From: CAYWBI01 sp964456445
GTDB taxonomy: Bacteria > Calditrichota > Calditrichia > Calditrichales > J004
Assembly: GCA_964456445.1 (NCBI GenBank)
Contig: CAYWBI010000021.1
Location: 1-32,618 of the forward strand
DNA: 32,618 nucleotides
Reading direction: 5' to 3'
Below the pieces are notes generated by a model. That model was not told the DNA's origin and searched no databases. It worked only from the letters and a program-made list of their open reading frames with translations. The position numbers were made by a program, and so were the translations under genes. Positions 16,568-25,314 of the stretch are shown one piece after another; position 1 is the stretch's first letter, and each line of letters starts with the position of its first letter.

Positions 16568-17272
16568 ATGGAACTTTATTATTGTCAACCTTCCGGTATA
16601 AATCCGCCGTATATAATTTTAGATGAGTTTGAATCCCGGCACATCATTACAACTATGCGTAAAAAAATGGGCGCTGAAATCGATGTCACAGATGGTCAGG
16701 GCAACTTATATCATTGTAAGATAAGCAACAGTTCCAAAAAGGTGGAATTGTTTGTCGCGAACCATGAATTTGTACCCCCGCCCAAAAACCGCCTGGCGCT
16801 TGCCATCGGTTATATCCGTCCAAACCGGCTTGAATTTGTTCTTGAAAAGGGAACAGAATTAGGCGTGAGTGATTTTTATCTAACACATACCCGGTATTCT
16901 AATTATAAGGGAAACAATAAACAAAAATATGAAAAATATTTACGTCAGGCGATCAAACAAAGTCTGCATTTTTATCTGCCGGAATTGCATTTGATCAACA
17001 ATGTTTCCACCCTGATTGAGCGCACGTCGGATTACCATCTGCGTATTGTCGCCATCGACCCCGCCTCGCCTTTACTGTATGATTTATTAAAAACAGAAGC
17101 AGGGAGCCGGGGCGACACCATGCTGAGCATCGGCCCCGAGGGCGGGTTTAGCCCGGATGAAGTGGCGGGAATGGACAAGGCCGGATTTAGGATGGTATCA
17201 TTAGGTGCATACCGCCTGCGGGCGGAAACAGCCGCGATTACAGGTATTGCGATACTGAGTAACTGCCAATGA
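16568..17272 (+). CDS. rsmE: 16S rRNA (uracil1498-N3)-methyltransferase RsmE
   Basis: RsmE methylates N3 of U1498 in 16S rRNA, using SAM bound in a deep trefoil knot. The 234 residues have the family order. An N-terminal PUA-like domain (1-70) contains DEFESRHIITTMRKKMG. The SPOUT domain contains IRPNRLEFVLEKGTELGVSDF and RQAIKQS. The knot motifs GPEGGFSPDE and LGAYRLRAETA are near the C-terminus. GGAG lies only 3 bases before the ATG, which is close. It is one of only three plus-strand genes, transcribed away from kdsA. Confidence 0.95.
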   Translation: MELYYCQPSGINPPYIILDEFESRHIITTMRKKMGAEIDVTDGQGNLYHCKISNSSKKVELFVANHEFVPPPKNRLALAIGYIRPNRLEFVLEKGTELGVSDFYLTHTRYSNYKGNNKQKYEKYLRQAIKQSLHFYLPELHLINNVSTLIERTSDYHLRIVAIDPASPLLYDLLKTEAGSRGDTMLSIGPEGGFSPDEVAGMDKAGFRMVSLGAYRLRAETAAITGIAILSNCQ

Positions 17273-17631
17273 CCAATGGCTTTTTATAGATTGATATCTC
17301 CAGCCGGACTATTGCATCCCCCCCTTTTCATCGGAAGGCCGATGCCTCGCAGAAATGAATTGAAGGATATATGCATATCACGGTTTGACGCCCGGCCCAG
17401 GATTACTTTTTGGTCAATTATTATAAATAAGCTAAGCACTAAAATATATTGCACATAAAAGAATAAGCTACAATAATACCTGACTATGTGTTCTAGCGTG
17501 ATAGTTCTGAAAAAATATAAAAGAATTATTTAGAGCACCCCGCTCTTCAGCTCGGTTTGAAAACATAAAAGGAAAGATTTGCACCGTAGAAAAACCGGAT
17601 CATGTAATCATGTAATCTATCATTGTCGCGT
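17273..17631. other. Gene-free gap between convergent rsmE and the PP2C gene
   Basis: I see no gene here. Small structures are: a perfect 6-bp hairpin with a 4-base loop (17329-17344), preceded by a run of seven C (17318-17324); a 5-bp hairpin AGAGC-ACCCC-GCTCT (17532-17546); and an 8-bp tandem repeat ATCATGTA x2 plus ATC (17599-17617), just after the phosphatase stop. None has a proper T-tract. A 60-codon plus-strand frame starting at 17276 has low-complexity, non-protein-like content. Confidence 0.4.
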
Positions 17632-19833
17632 TCAGAACTTCATATCGATTACAACAAGAGTCAGGTCATCTTCAAAGGTTTCGGTCTGAGTGTATTCACT
17701 TAAAGAGGTAACTACCGTTTGCAAAAATGTTTCCTGATTTTTATCCGCATAATCACTAACAAGGCTACTGACCTTAACCTCACCATATTGTTTTAAATTG
17801 GGATCGACCGCTTCGACCAAACCATCGGTAAAAATAAACAAGCGGTATTTCCCGCGTAACTCAAGTATTTTCTCCTCATAGTCAATCCCATCGCTCATCA
17901 CGCCAAGCAAGAAGCCTTCGCTGTCGAGTTCGGTTATTTTACCGGACTTATATTCATACAGCAAGGGCAATGGATGCGCGCCATTACTATATATTATTTT
18001 GCCTTCCTGTACATCAATGATTACATAAAATGCAGTAAAGAAATCTCCCGTTTGTAGCGCCTCACAAAAATCTTCATTTAGTTTACGGAATACTTCCCCT
18101 GGAGAAATCGAACCGTATAAGTATTTTCCACTGGACATTTTGAACATGGCCGTCAACATGGCAGAAGATACCCCATGCCCTGTTGCATCGGCCATCAACA
18201 CCCCAATATAGCGTTCGTTTATACGAAAGATATCATAATAGTCACCACCCAATTGGCTGGAAGGTGTAAAAGATGCAGCAAAGGAACAATGGGCGCATTC
18301 AGGTATCACCTCGGGCAGCAGGCTTTTTTGCAGATCACCCGCCTTCTTCAGGTCCTTTATCATATTGGCATTCTGTTTTTCAATGATCTCATTTTGTGCT
18401 TCTACCTTACCCAGCGCTTTCTTCAGATCCGCAGCCTGCTCTTCCAATAATTGATTCTGATTGGTGATCTTTTCCAGCAATTCCAATCGGTCCATATTGA
18501 TTGCCAGGTACTCCACCACGGTCTCCAGCATAAAGATATCGGCTTCATCAAGCGTCATGGCTTCGGCATTTTCTATATATAGGACACCATATACTTTTCC
18601 GGCGGAAATTATCGGGAATGCAAAAGCGCTTTTAGCATTTCCACTAACGCCACTTCTGCTTTTTCCATGGATGCTAAGATCGCTGATCAATTGACTTTTC
18701 CCCGATGTGAAGCCCTCACCAAAAATGTCTTCATCCAGGTTAAAGCAGCTGCCCGGTTTATGTTTCTGTTTTATTTTATCAGCGGCAATCCCGGCTACTG
18801 ATTGTAAAACCAGATGTGCATTTTGCTCATCATACATAAACACATATATCAGGGCCGATTCAAAAAAGGAAGTGACCAAACGATCACTTAAAAAATTCAC
18901 TAATTTTTTTATTCCAGTACTTCCTGCGACTTTTTTACCAATTTCGTTTATGATTTGTACTTGTAAAAACCGTTTTTCCAGAAGACGATCATTACGTGTC
19001 CGCTCGGTCACATCATAAAAACTTTCAATAGCACCGGAAAATTTATTATCATCACCATAAAGCGCGTTTGCATTTCGGTTTATATAGCGCATCCTTTTTT
19101 CTTTGGTCAAGATTTGGCTTACTATACTCGGCGTACTTTTGCCTCCGGTCTCTTGATAATTATCATCTATCAAGGGACCGTCAAATACAAATATTTCCTT
19201 TAGTGGATGTCCCATGGCCTCTTCGGCTGAATAACCACAAATTTTTTCCGCAGCAGCATTCCATGAAGTTATGGTTCCCTTTAAATCATAAGTAATAGTG
19301 GCATTTGGTGAACTTTCCAAAATGGATTTTAGGTACTCACGGGAATGTTTTACTTCTCCATACAAACGCTCCATCTTCCGTGTATATTCTCGCAGGTCGT
19401 CCTTCATTTTAAGGTACTTCTCACTTTTTTCAATCGCCAGGCGCAGGACGGTTAAATCCACCGGTTTCACAAGATAATCGGCAGCATGGTTTTTTAATGC
19501 CTCTATCACAGTGTCCATATCCCCATGACCGGATAAAACAAGAATGGCACACTCGTCATCAACTTTGCGGATTGCTTTTATAAACTCTATCCCGTGCATT
19601 CCCGGCATTTGTAAATCAGTCACGATAATACGTGGTCGTTTAACTTTAAAAATTTCCATTGCTTCTATCGCGGTTCCGGCAGTATAAACATTGTAATTTT
19701 CAAATCTTAAAAATCGCGCAATCGTGTCTGTTATATTCTCTTCATCGTCAACGATAAGAACCGATGAAAAATGGATGGTATCGTTCTCGGTCTTTAAATC
19801 GGCCACACTTTCAAAAATTTCCAACCAGCCCAT
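17632..19833 (-). CDS. Response regulator-PAS-GAF-PP2C (SpoIIE/RsbU-type) phosphatase
   Basis: A 733-residue cytoplasmic signalling phosphatase. The receiver domain (22-140) is complete: Asp29/Asp30, phospho-Asp73 in TDLQMPG, Ser101 and Lys123. A PAS domain (about 165-285) contains ESSPNATITYDLKG. A GAF domain (about 295-460) and a coiled coil (about 465-510) lead into a PPM/SpoIIE domain. That domain's metal ligands are seen in GGDYYD, ADATGHG and the final DDLTLVVID. Such proteins dephosphorylate STAS anti-sigma-factor antagonists to release a partner switch. A STAS protein is encoded at 27340-27681 and could be a substrate, though it is not adjacent. AAGG stands about 8 bases before the ATG. 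Confidence 0.93.
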   Translation of the reverse strand: MGWLEIFESVADLKTENDTIHFSSVLIVDDEENITDTIARFLRFENYNVYTAGTAIEAMEIFKVKRPRIIVTDLQMPGMHGIEFIKAIRKVDDECAILVLSGHGDMDTVIEALKNHAADYLVKPVDLTVLRLAIEKSEKYLKMKDDLREYTRKMERLYGEVKHSREYLKSILESSPNATITYDLKGTITSWNAAAEKICGYSAEEAMGHPLKEIFVFDGPLIDDNYQETGGKSTPSIVSQILTKEKRMRYINRNANALYGDDNKFSGAIESFYDVTERTRNDRLLEKRFLQVQIINEIGKKVAGSTGIKKLVNFLSDRLVTSFFESALIYVFMYDEQNAHLVLQSVAGIAADKIKQKHKPGSCFNLDEDIFGEGFTSGKSQLISDLSIHGKSRSGVSGNAKSAFAFPIISAGKVYGVLYIENAEAMTLDEADIFMLETVVEYLAINMDRLELLEKITNQNQLLEEQAADLKKALGKVEAQNEIIEKQNANMIKDLKKAGDLQKSLLPEVIPECAHCSFAASFTPSSQLGGDYYDIFRINERYIGVLMADATGHGVSSAMLTAMFKMSSGKYLYGSISPGEVFRKLNEDFCEALQTGDFFTAFYVIIDVQEGKIIYSNGAHPLPLLYEYKSGKITELDSEGFLLGVMSDGIDYEEKILELRGKYRLFIFTDGLVEAVDPNLKQYGEVKVSSLVSDYADKNQETFLQTVVTSLSEYTQTETFEDDLTLVVIDMKF

Positions 19834-20007
19834 GTTCTTGCCTTATATTTTTGAATATCATAAATGACTAAACTCTAATAATAAGTTAGTATTGTTATTC
19901 GGCTTTATTCGTGCAATGCTTAAATTTTTGGATAGGAATGCTTTTTTTGCGTTAACTACAATGGTGGGAACTCTATATAAGCGTCTCTGTCTTTTATCAA
20001 ATTGTGA

Positions 20008-20766
20008 TTAATATTTCCGGACATGGGGCTGGATAGGGCCATCGGGGCTGGCGTTGATAAATTGGTGGACAACGGGGTTGCCACTATGATCCAGTTCACC
20101 CACCGGACCGGAGTGGATAATGCAGCCATTATGTAACATTACCACACGATCGGCTACTTTACGAACGCTTTGCATATCATGTGTTACTACAATTGAGGTC
20201 ACTTTTAATTTCTCGCTCAAATCGATTATCAGCTTGTCGATATTGGCGGCCATAATTGGATCCAGGCCCGTAGTTGGTTCATCGTACATTATATACTCAG
20301 GGTCCAGGACAATGGCCCGGGCCAAACCAACACGTTTGCGCATCCCGCCGGACAGCTCTGACGGTTTCATCTCTTCTATACCGGAAAGGCCTACAAGCTC
20401 TAATTTTTCCGCAATTTTATCCTTTATTTCCAGGGACGAGAGTTTGCTGTGTTCGTACAGCGGTAAAGCGATGTTGTCTGCCACAGTCATGGAATCGAAC
20501 AATGCCGCATTTTGAAAAAGGAAACCAAATTTCATCCGTAAGTCGAACAAATCATGTTGTACAACTTTTTTGATCGGTACTTCATCGATCAGGATATAAC
20601 CGTCATCCGGCAGCAAAAGATTTAAGATCAATTTTAACAAAACACTTTTTCCGCAGCCACTGCGTCCGATTATTACAAGACGTTCACCGTCATGAACCTC
20701 CAGGTTTACGCCCCGCAGGACAATTTTACCGCCAAAGTTCTTTTTTATATTTACAACTTCAATCAT
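20008..20766 (-). CDS. mlaF: MlaF-like ABC transporter ATPase (lipid asymmetry)
   Basis: This is the ATPase of an MlaFEDB-type transporter that moves phospholipids between the membranes. The 252 residues include Walker A GRSGCGKS (34-41), signature LSGGMRKRVGLARAI, Walker B YIMYDEPTTGLDP and the Mkl/MlaF-typical FGFLFQNAALFDSMTVADNIALPL. It follows mlaE after 6 bases. No MCE-domain protein (MlaD) or STAS partner (MlaB) lies next to it, so that part of the system must be encoded elsewhere. The downstream 174-base gap shows no clear terminator. Confidence 0.93.
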   Translation of the reverse strand: MIEVVNIKKNFGGKIVLRGVNLEVHDGERLVIIGRSGCGKSVLLKLILNLLLPDDGYILIDEVPIKKVVQHDLFDLRMKFGFLFQNAALFDSMTVADNIALPLYEHSKLSSLEIKDKIAEKLELVGLSGIEEMKPSELSGGMRKRVGLARAIVLDPEYIMYDEPTTGLDPIMAANIDKLIIDLSEKLKVTSIVVTHDMQSVRKVADRVVMLHNGCIIHSGPVGELDHSGNPVVHQFINASPDGPIQPHVRKY

Positions 20767-20772
20767 AAGCGC

Positions 20773-21543
20773 TCAAAACATTAAAACAGAAATAAGATAG
20801 TCATTTAAAAGAATAAGGGCCGATGAAATGACAAATGCCCGAATGGTCGCTTTTCCCACACCTTCGGCCCCTCCGGTAGTGGCGAACCCTACGTAACAAC
20901 CGATTAATGTAGTCGTGCCGCCAAAGAAAAAGGCCTTGACCAACCCGGACATCACATTGAGAATGGAGAAGAAATCTTTTACACTGCCAAAATAGGTTAC
21001 AGCGGGTAAGCCTAAGTTGATATATGCAACCACATAGGCACCCAAAATAGCAATCGTATCGGCAAAAATGGTCAATATGGGGATCATTATAAAACCGCTT
21101 AAAATACGCGGCATGGCTAAATATCGGATGGGATCGATGGCCAGTGCTTCCAGGGCGTCTATCTGTTCGGTCACCTTCATGGTACCAATTTCAGCGGCAA
21201 CGGAAGCCCCAACCCTGCCGGCAATCACAAGTGCCGTCAACACAGGGCCAAGTTCAATAAAAACGGCCACACTAGTGGCCGCTCCTAAAAAATTATTGGA
21301 GATATATCCCTTTAACTGATATGCCGTTTGCACCGAGGCAACGGCCCCGGCAAAAACGCCGACAAACAAAACCAGTGGAATGGATTTTACACCTATTTCC
21401 AGCATCTGGTTGAACACCAGGCGGCGGTTGGGCCAGATAACCCTCAGGTAACGGCCGGATTTATACAAGAGAATAAACACCCGGCCCGTCTCCTGTAAAA
21501 AGCGAATGACCTTTTCACCAAAAACATTTATCAGGCGGATCAT
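20773..21543 (-). CDS. mlaE: MlaE-like ABC transporter permease
   Basis: The 256-residue inner-membrane permease of the Mla/MCE class has about five to six hydrophobic helices. It shows the MlaE hallmarks SIPLVLFVGVFAGAVASVQTAYQL, ELGPVLTALVIAGRVGASVAAEIGTM, VTEQIDALEALAIDP and MPRILSGFIMIPILT. The loop with EIGTMKVTEQIDAL couples to the ATPase. It precedes mlaF by 6 bases in the same operon and follows the peptidase-barrel gene by 48 bases. Confidence 0.94.
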   Translation of the reverse strand: MIRLINVFGEKVIRFLQETGRVFILLYKSGRYLRVIWPNRRLVFNQMLEIGVKSIPLVLFVGVFAGAVASVQTAYQLKGYISNNFLGAATSVAVFIELGPVLTALVIAGRVGASVAAEIGTMKVTEQIDALEALAIDPIRYLAMPRILSGFIMIPILTIFADTIAILGAYVVAYINLGLPAVTYFGSVKDFFSILNVMSGLVKAFFFGGTTTLIGCYVGFATTGGAEGVGKATIRAFVISSALILLNDYLISVLMF

Positions 21544-21591
21544 TTACAAACCATTCCGGAAAATCCGCAATGTTTCAGCAAAAGATACATG

Positions 21592-24500
21592 CTAAATATC
21601 CAGGCCAAATGAAATGTAATGCCGGGACCGGCTGGATTTACTTCCATCATATTGCCAGGCAACGTCATACTTTACCAGCATGCCAAACATAACAACCCTG
21701 GCCCCTATGCCGTAGCCCATAAACAAATCGTCAAAGCGTCCATTTTTAACGCCACGAAATTTCGAAGGGTCGTCCCAGGCGCTGCCGATGTCGGCAAACA
21801 TTACACCCTGGATATAGCCAAAGCTTATGGGCGGAAGCCCAAGGTCTAAACGTGTGATCAGCGGAAATCTTAATTCCGAGTTGAGCAGGCCATATTGGTG
21901 GCCAACCTTTTCATAGTAACGGGCGCCCCGTACCGGTGTAACAAATTCGGAAAAATAGACATCTTTTACGGAATTTATATGGGCGTCAACCGAACCGTTA
22001 AAATCACGGTTCAACCAATTGTCCACTCCGCCGAAGTAAAAATTTTGTTTATTGGCCCCCACACTGATCCCACCGGAGAGCCGGAAGGCCAAACTGTAAA
22101 AATCATGTATTTTTATATATTTCCGTAAATCTGTTTTTATGGTTGTAAAGGAGATGCTCTTCTTGTTATATGATGGCGCGGATGTTATGGTCATTGATCC
22201 TCTAAAACCATCCCTGGGCGCCGTAAACCACCACTCGGACGTATCATAAACATATCGGATACTTGGCAATATGCTGTTTACGGATTGCGATGGTCGATCA
22301 ATGGTAAGATATTCCAATTGGGCATTCATGTTATAGATATTAAAATCAATCCGCGAGAATTTTGTAAACGGATGCGAAGCCAGCAGGGAGAAGCCATAAT
22401 TGCGGAAGCGGGTAAAACCCTGAGAAAAAGATGCATAAGTGTTTGAGTAATGAAAAATATTGACGCCATAGTTTGTTTGTTTGGCCAGATATAGATATTG
22501 AGCCGTCAACCAACTGTTGCGCAGATCAAAAACAAGATTGGTTCCGAGATAAATTTGATGGTTGCCGAGGACGTCGCTAAAAGCAATTTGAGTAAAGCCC
22601 TGCAATCCCCAATAAGTATCATATTGTGCGGTTCCGTTAATCAAATCTGTGCTAAATTTTACCTTGTAGTTGTGGATTTTATAGTCCCCGCCTTCACGTT
22701 TGAAATCTTCCTTTTTTAATACAACGGGTTTTTTCCGTGGCGTTGATCGACGGTTTAGGTCCGCAAAGACATAATGGCTAAAATCTGTATTTCCTGGGAT
22801 GCGGACCGATGTTTTGACGGTATCCTGTCTGGTTGTGTCTTGTTTTAAGATGTTAACCGTACTTAGTAAACTGTTTTTATCTTCTAACTTGTTATAGTAA
22901 ACCGTATTTTCAAGCTTTACCATAGGCTTGTCAAAGGGGTTCTTTAACGAATACAAATCAAACCCAAGCCCGGAAAAGGATGTAAAGACCAAAGTTTTGC
23001 CCGCCTGATCGAGAGAGAGCTGAAAAGCGCCGGTCAGCAAATTTGATATGGGATAATGTTTCCGGGTTTTTAAATTATATACGAAAATGTTGGAGATGCC
23101 ATTACTGTCGCTTACATATAACATCTTATCGTCTTTAGGGCCAAACACGGGGAACGATTCGAGAAATGGTGAGTTGGTAATACGTTCTATTTCCTTGGTT
23201 TTTCTATCGACAATATAAATGTCCGTATTCTTATAATTATGTTCGGCAATGTCAAAATCTTTAGGAAGCTGCTTTGGATCGGTGTAATTGCCTCTATCGG
23301 AAACAAATGTAATTTTATCGCCGCTGTTCGACCAATGGGGATAGGAATCTGAAAATATATCATCGGTAATTTTTTCTATTTGTTCCGTCGGGATATGATA
23401 GATGTAAATATCCGATTCGCCATTTAAATTCCCTACAAAGGCGACTTCATTGCCTTTAGGCGACCAGGAAGCGGAAAAGATGCCATCAAGACCGAATTTT
23501 TTCTGGATTATTTTTTTAGTTTTTGTGTTATAAAAATAGAGTGCGTCTTCTTCCCCTGCCTTTGCGGAAAAAGTCAGTTGGGTACCATCCGGTGACCAGT
23601 CCATCCCAGGACTTAACCAGTGGAGTTCCTCAAAATTGACGTCGCTTTCGCCTTGTATCACCTGCTTTATGTTTTCCGTATCAAAGATATCCATTACATA
23701 AATGCTCTGTTTCCCCCCCATGTTCGAAATAAAAGCAACCTTATCGCCGCTGGGCGAAAGCGCCGGACTGATATTGAGATAACTTTTTGATTTTTTGTGA
23801 TCGGTCAGACGCAGGGCATAATCCTGGGTTTCGAGCCGGTCGGCAATATCCGGCCAATATTCCTTGCGCATTTGTTTTTGCCATTTTTCCACCAATTCAT
23901 TCAAATCCATTCCCATCGCCGATTTAAAGACATTCTGAAAACGGAAACTGCCCTTGATTTTATGCAGAAGCTCGCCAATTTTTTCGTTGCCATACTCCTC
24001 GGCGATATAGCGAAAGAAACTGTTCCCACCGAAATAGGCGCCAAAAGATGGCAATGATTGCACCAGATAATTGTTTATGGTGGCGTCGCGCACCATCATA
24101 TCGGTGTTGGTCGTCCATCGTTGCGAAAAATATTCCGCCAACCCCTCTGCAAACCATGTCGGCATTTGGGCGATCTGACCTGAAATAATGGATTGGACCG
24201 ATCCGCCATATAGCATGTCGTTCATAACCGCATGCACAAGTTCGTGGTGCAGAACATGACGAAACTGGGAGTATGAACCTTCGAACGGCAAGATGACACG
24301 GTTCTTGTAAAGTTCGGTGACACCGCCAATTCCTTCGGACAAATAGGAATTTACCACATTGGTTTGCTGGAAATCGTTATGGGAATTATAGAGGATAATT
24401 TTAACACGCTTTGTCAACTCGTAGTTGAAATCCCTTTTGAGATAGAGATAGGCTTTTTCCGATTCTTCGGCGGCAAATTTGGCAATTGCATATCCACCGG

Positions 24501-24651
24501 AATAAAAATAGATATCGAAGTGCTCGCTTTGCAGGTAGTGCCAATCAAATGAATGGTATTGTACTTTGTTTTGACCAAAATTTTGAGCGGTCAGGGAAGA
24601 AAAAACAACCATCAAAAAGAATAGTTGCAAAGCTTGTCGAATCAAACGCAT
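21592..24651 (-). CDS. Metallopeptidase, beta-propeller and beta-barrel fusion, outer-membrane protein
   Basis: A 1019-residue exported protein. The signal peptide (1-22) ends SLTAQ. Residues 30-270 form a gluzincin-type peptidase with HELVH at 136-140 and the third ligand Glu169 in WFAEGLAEYF. Residues 280-580 contain about six TolB/PD40 propeller repeats, such as SPSGDKVAFISN, SPDGTQLTFSA, SPKGNEVAFVGN and SNSGDKITFVSD. Residues about 650-1019 are strand-rich and resemble the Omp85/surface-antigen barrel: FYFGGVDNWLN, VMFADIGSAWDD, GYGIGARVVMFGMLVKYDVAW, and a C-terminal strand ending FGLDI. No POTRA repeats are visible. A surface-anchored protease is inferred, and orientation and substrate are unknown. 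GGAGG stands 4-5 bases before the ATG. It lies 48 bases upstream of mlaE on the same strand. Confidence 0.85.
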   Translation of the reverse strand: MRLIRQALQLFFLMVVFSSLTAQNFGQNKVQYHSFDWHYLQSEHFDIYFYSGGYAIAKFAAEESEKAYLYLKRDFNYELTKRVKIILYNSHNDFQQTNVVNSYLSEGIGGVTELYKNRVILPFEGSYSQFRHVLHHELVHAVMNDMLYGGSVQSIISGQIAQMPTWFAEGLAEYFSQRWTTNTDMMVRDATINNYLVQSLPSFGAYFGGNSFFRYIAEEYGNEKIGELLHKIKGSFRFQNVFKSAMGMDLNELVEKWQKQMRKEYWPDIADRLETQDYALRLTDHKKSKSYLNISPALSPSGDKVAFISNMGGKQSIYVMDIFDTENIKQVIQGESDVNFEELHWLSPGMDWSPDGTQLTFSAKAGEEDALYFYNTKTKKIIQKKFGLDGIFSASWSPKGNEVAFVGNLNGESDIYIYHIPTEQIEKITDDIFSDSYPHWSNSGDKITFVSDRGNYTDPKQLPKDFDIAEHNYKNTDIYIVDRKTKEIERITNSPFLESFPVFGPKDDKMLYVSDSNGISNIFVYNLKTRKHYPISNLLTGAFQLSLDQAGKTLVFTSFSGLGFDLYSLKNPFDKPMVKLENTVYYNKLEDKNSLLSTVNILKQDTTRQDTVKTSVRIPGNTDFSHYVFADLNRRSTPRKKPVVLKKEDFKREGGDYKIHNYKVKFSTDLINGTAQYDTYWGLQGFTQIAFSDVLGNHQIYLGTNLVFDLRNSWLTAQYLYLAKQTNYGVNIFHYSNTYASFSQGFTRFRNYGFSLLASHPFTKFSRIDFNIYNMNAQLEYLTIDRPSQSVNSILPSIRYVYDTSEWWFTAPRDGFRGSMTITSAPSYNKKSISFTTIKTDLRKYIKIHDFYSLAFRLSGGISVGANKQNFYFGGVDNWLNRDFNGSVDAHINSVKDVYFSEFVTPVRGARYYEKVGHQYGLLNSELRFPLITRLDLGLPPISFGYIQGVMFADIGSAWDDPSKFRGVKNGRFDDLFMGYGIGARVVMFGMLVKYDVAWQYDGSKSSRSRHYISFGLDI

Positions 24652-24926
24652 ATCGCCTCCAGTTAAACCCCTGGAAATTAGGGTTTTTTTTGTTCATTTT
24701 CTTAATAATTTTTAAAAACACAAATAATTTTTTCTTTATATTTCACAATGATTAAAATTATTCGCAACAAAGATAGCGTTTCCTGTATTCCGGTCTGGGC
24801 AAGCAAGGCAAATGTAAAGTTAGGCCAAATATCGAAAACACTTTTGTTTAAATCATCACAACTAAATGTAAAAAGTTTAAAATATACTTCTGGGCCGTAT
24901 CAAATCAACCAAACCGTGGAGCTAAA
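24652..24926. other. Divergent intergenic region
   Basis: This region separates the peptidase-barrel gene from the plus-strand lipoprotein gene. AAACCC (24665-24670) and GGGTTT (24681-24686), followed by a T-run to 24691, look like a plus-strand terminator, but no plus-strand transcript is expected to end here. On the minus strand it is a leader hairpin just before the GGAGG. A TATATT word at 24737-24742 is a possible -10 for the lipoprotein gene. No gene is seen. Confidence 0.35.
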
Positions 24927-25283
24927 ATGGATAACTTTCATATTTTTTCAAACAGAAAACGAACCGGCCGTTTATTTCTTCTTTTATTATGTACTTTCTA
25001 CCTGATAACTTGTTCAGTTTCCACGAAGGATTTATCCAATGAAGAAGAATTTATTGCCACCACGGTAAAAATTCTGACCATTGAAAAACTTGAATTACCG
25101 GACAGCACAAAGGCTATATTGACTAAAAATATTTTTTTGAATAAAAATTATTCTATAGACGAATATACAAAAATAAGACAAAAATATATGCAGGATGCCA
25201 GTCATTGGGGAGGCATGCTGGCCAAAATAAAAAATTTCATGGAAAAGAAGCAGATATTATCAACTAAAAAACGGCAGCATTAG
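24927..25283 (+). CDS. Small lipoprotein of unknown function
   Basis: A 118-residue protein with an N-terminal basic stretch, a hydrophobic leader and lipobox LITC (Cys29). The mature part is helical and charged: IATTVKILTIEKLELPDSTK, then NYSIDEYTKIRQKYMQDASHWGGMLAKIKNFM. The helix and a following IDEY..YMQD..... pattern resemble the small DUF4296-type lipoproteins of the Bacteroidetes group, but only loosely. GGAG stands about 5 bases before the ATG, which decides this frame over the overlapping one that starts at 24748. It converges on the debranching-enzyme-like gene. Function unknown. Confidence 0.65.
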   Translation: MDNFHIFSNRKRTGRLFLLLLCTFYLITCSVSTKDLSNEEEFIATTVKILTIEKLELPDSTKAILTKNIFLNKNYSIDEYTKIRQKYMQDASHWGGMLAKIKNFMEKKQILSTKKRQH

Positions 25284-25314
25284 CCATGTCTGTTTTGTCT
25301 TATCGTACCCGCTT

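Noticed and set aside
17276..17458. Plus-strand frame of 60 codons after rsmE
   Set aside because: No ribosome binding site, no recognisable motif and non-protein-like composition. Treated as gap DNA.
24665..24691. Plus-strand terminator-like hairpin with T-run
   Set aside because: No plus-strand gene lies upstream to be terminated. It sits in the leader of the divergent minus-strand gene, so I did not call it a terminator.
24748..25005. Plus-strand open frame of 85 codons overlapping the small lipoprotein gene
   Set aside because: It lacks a ribosome binding site and shows no family pattern, while the overlapping frame at 24927 has GGAG and a clear lipobox.
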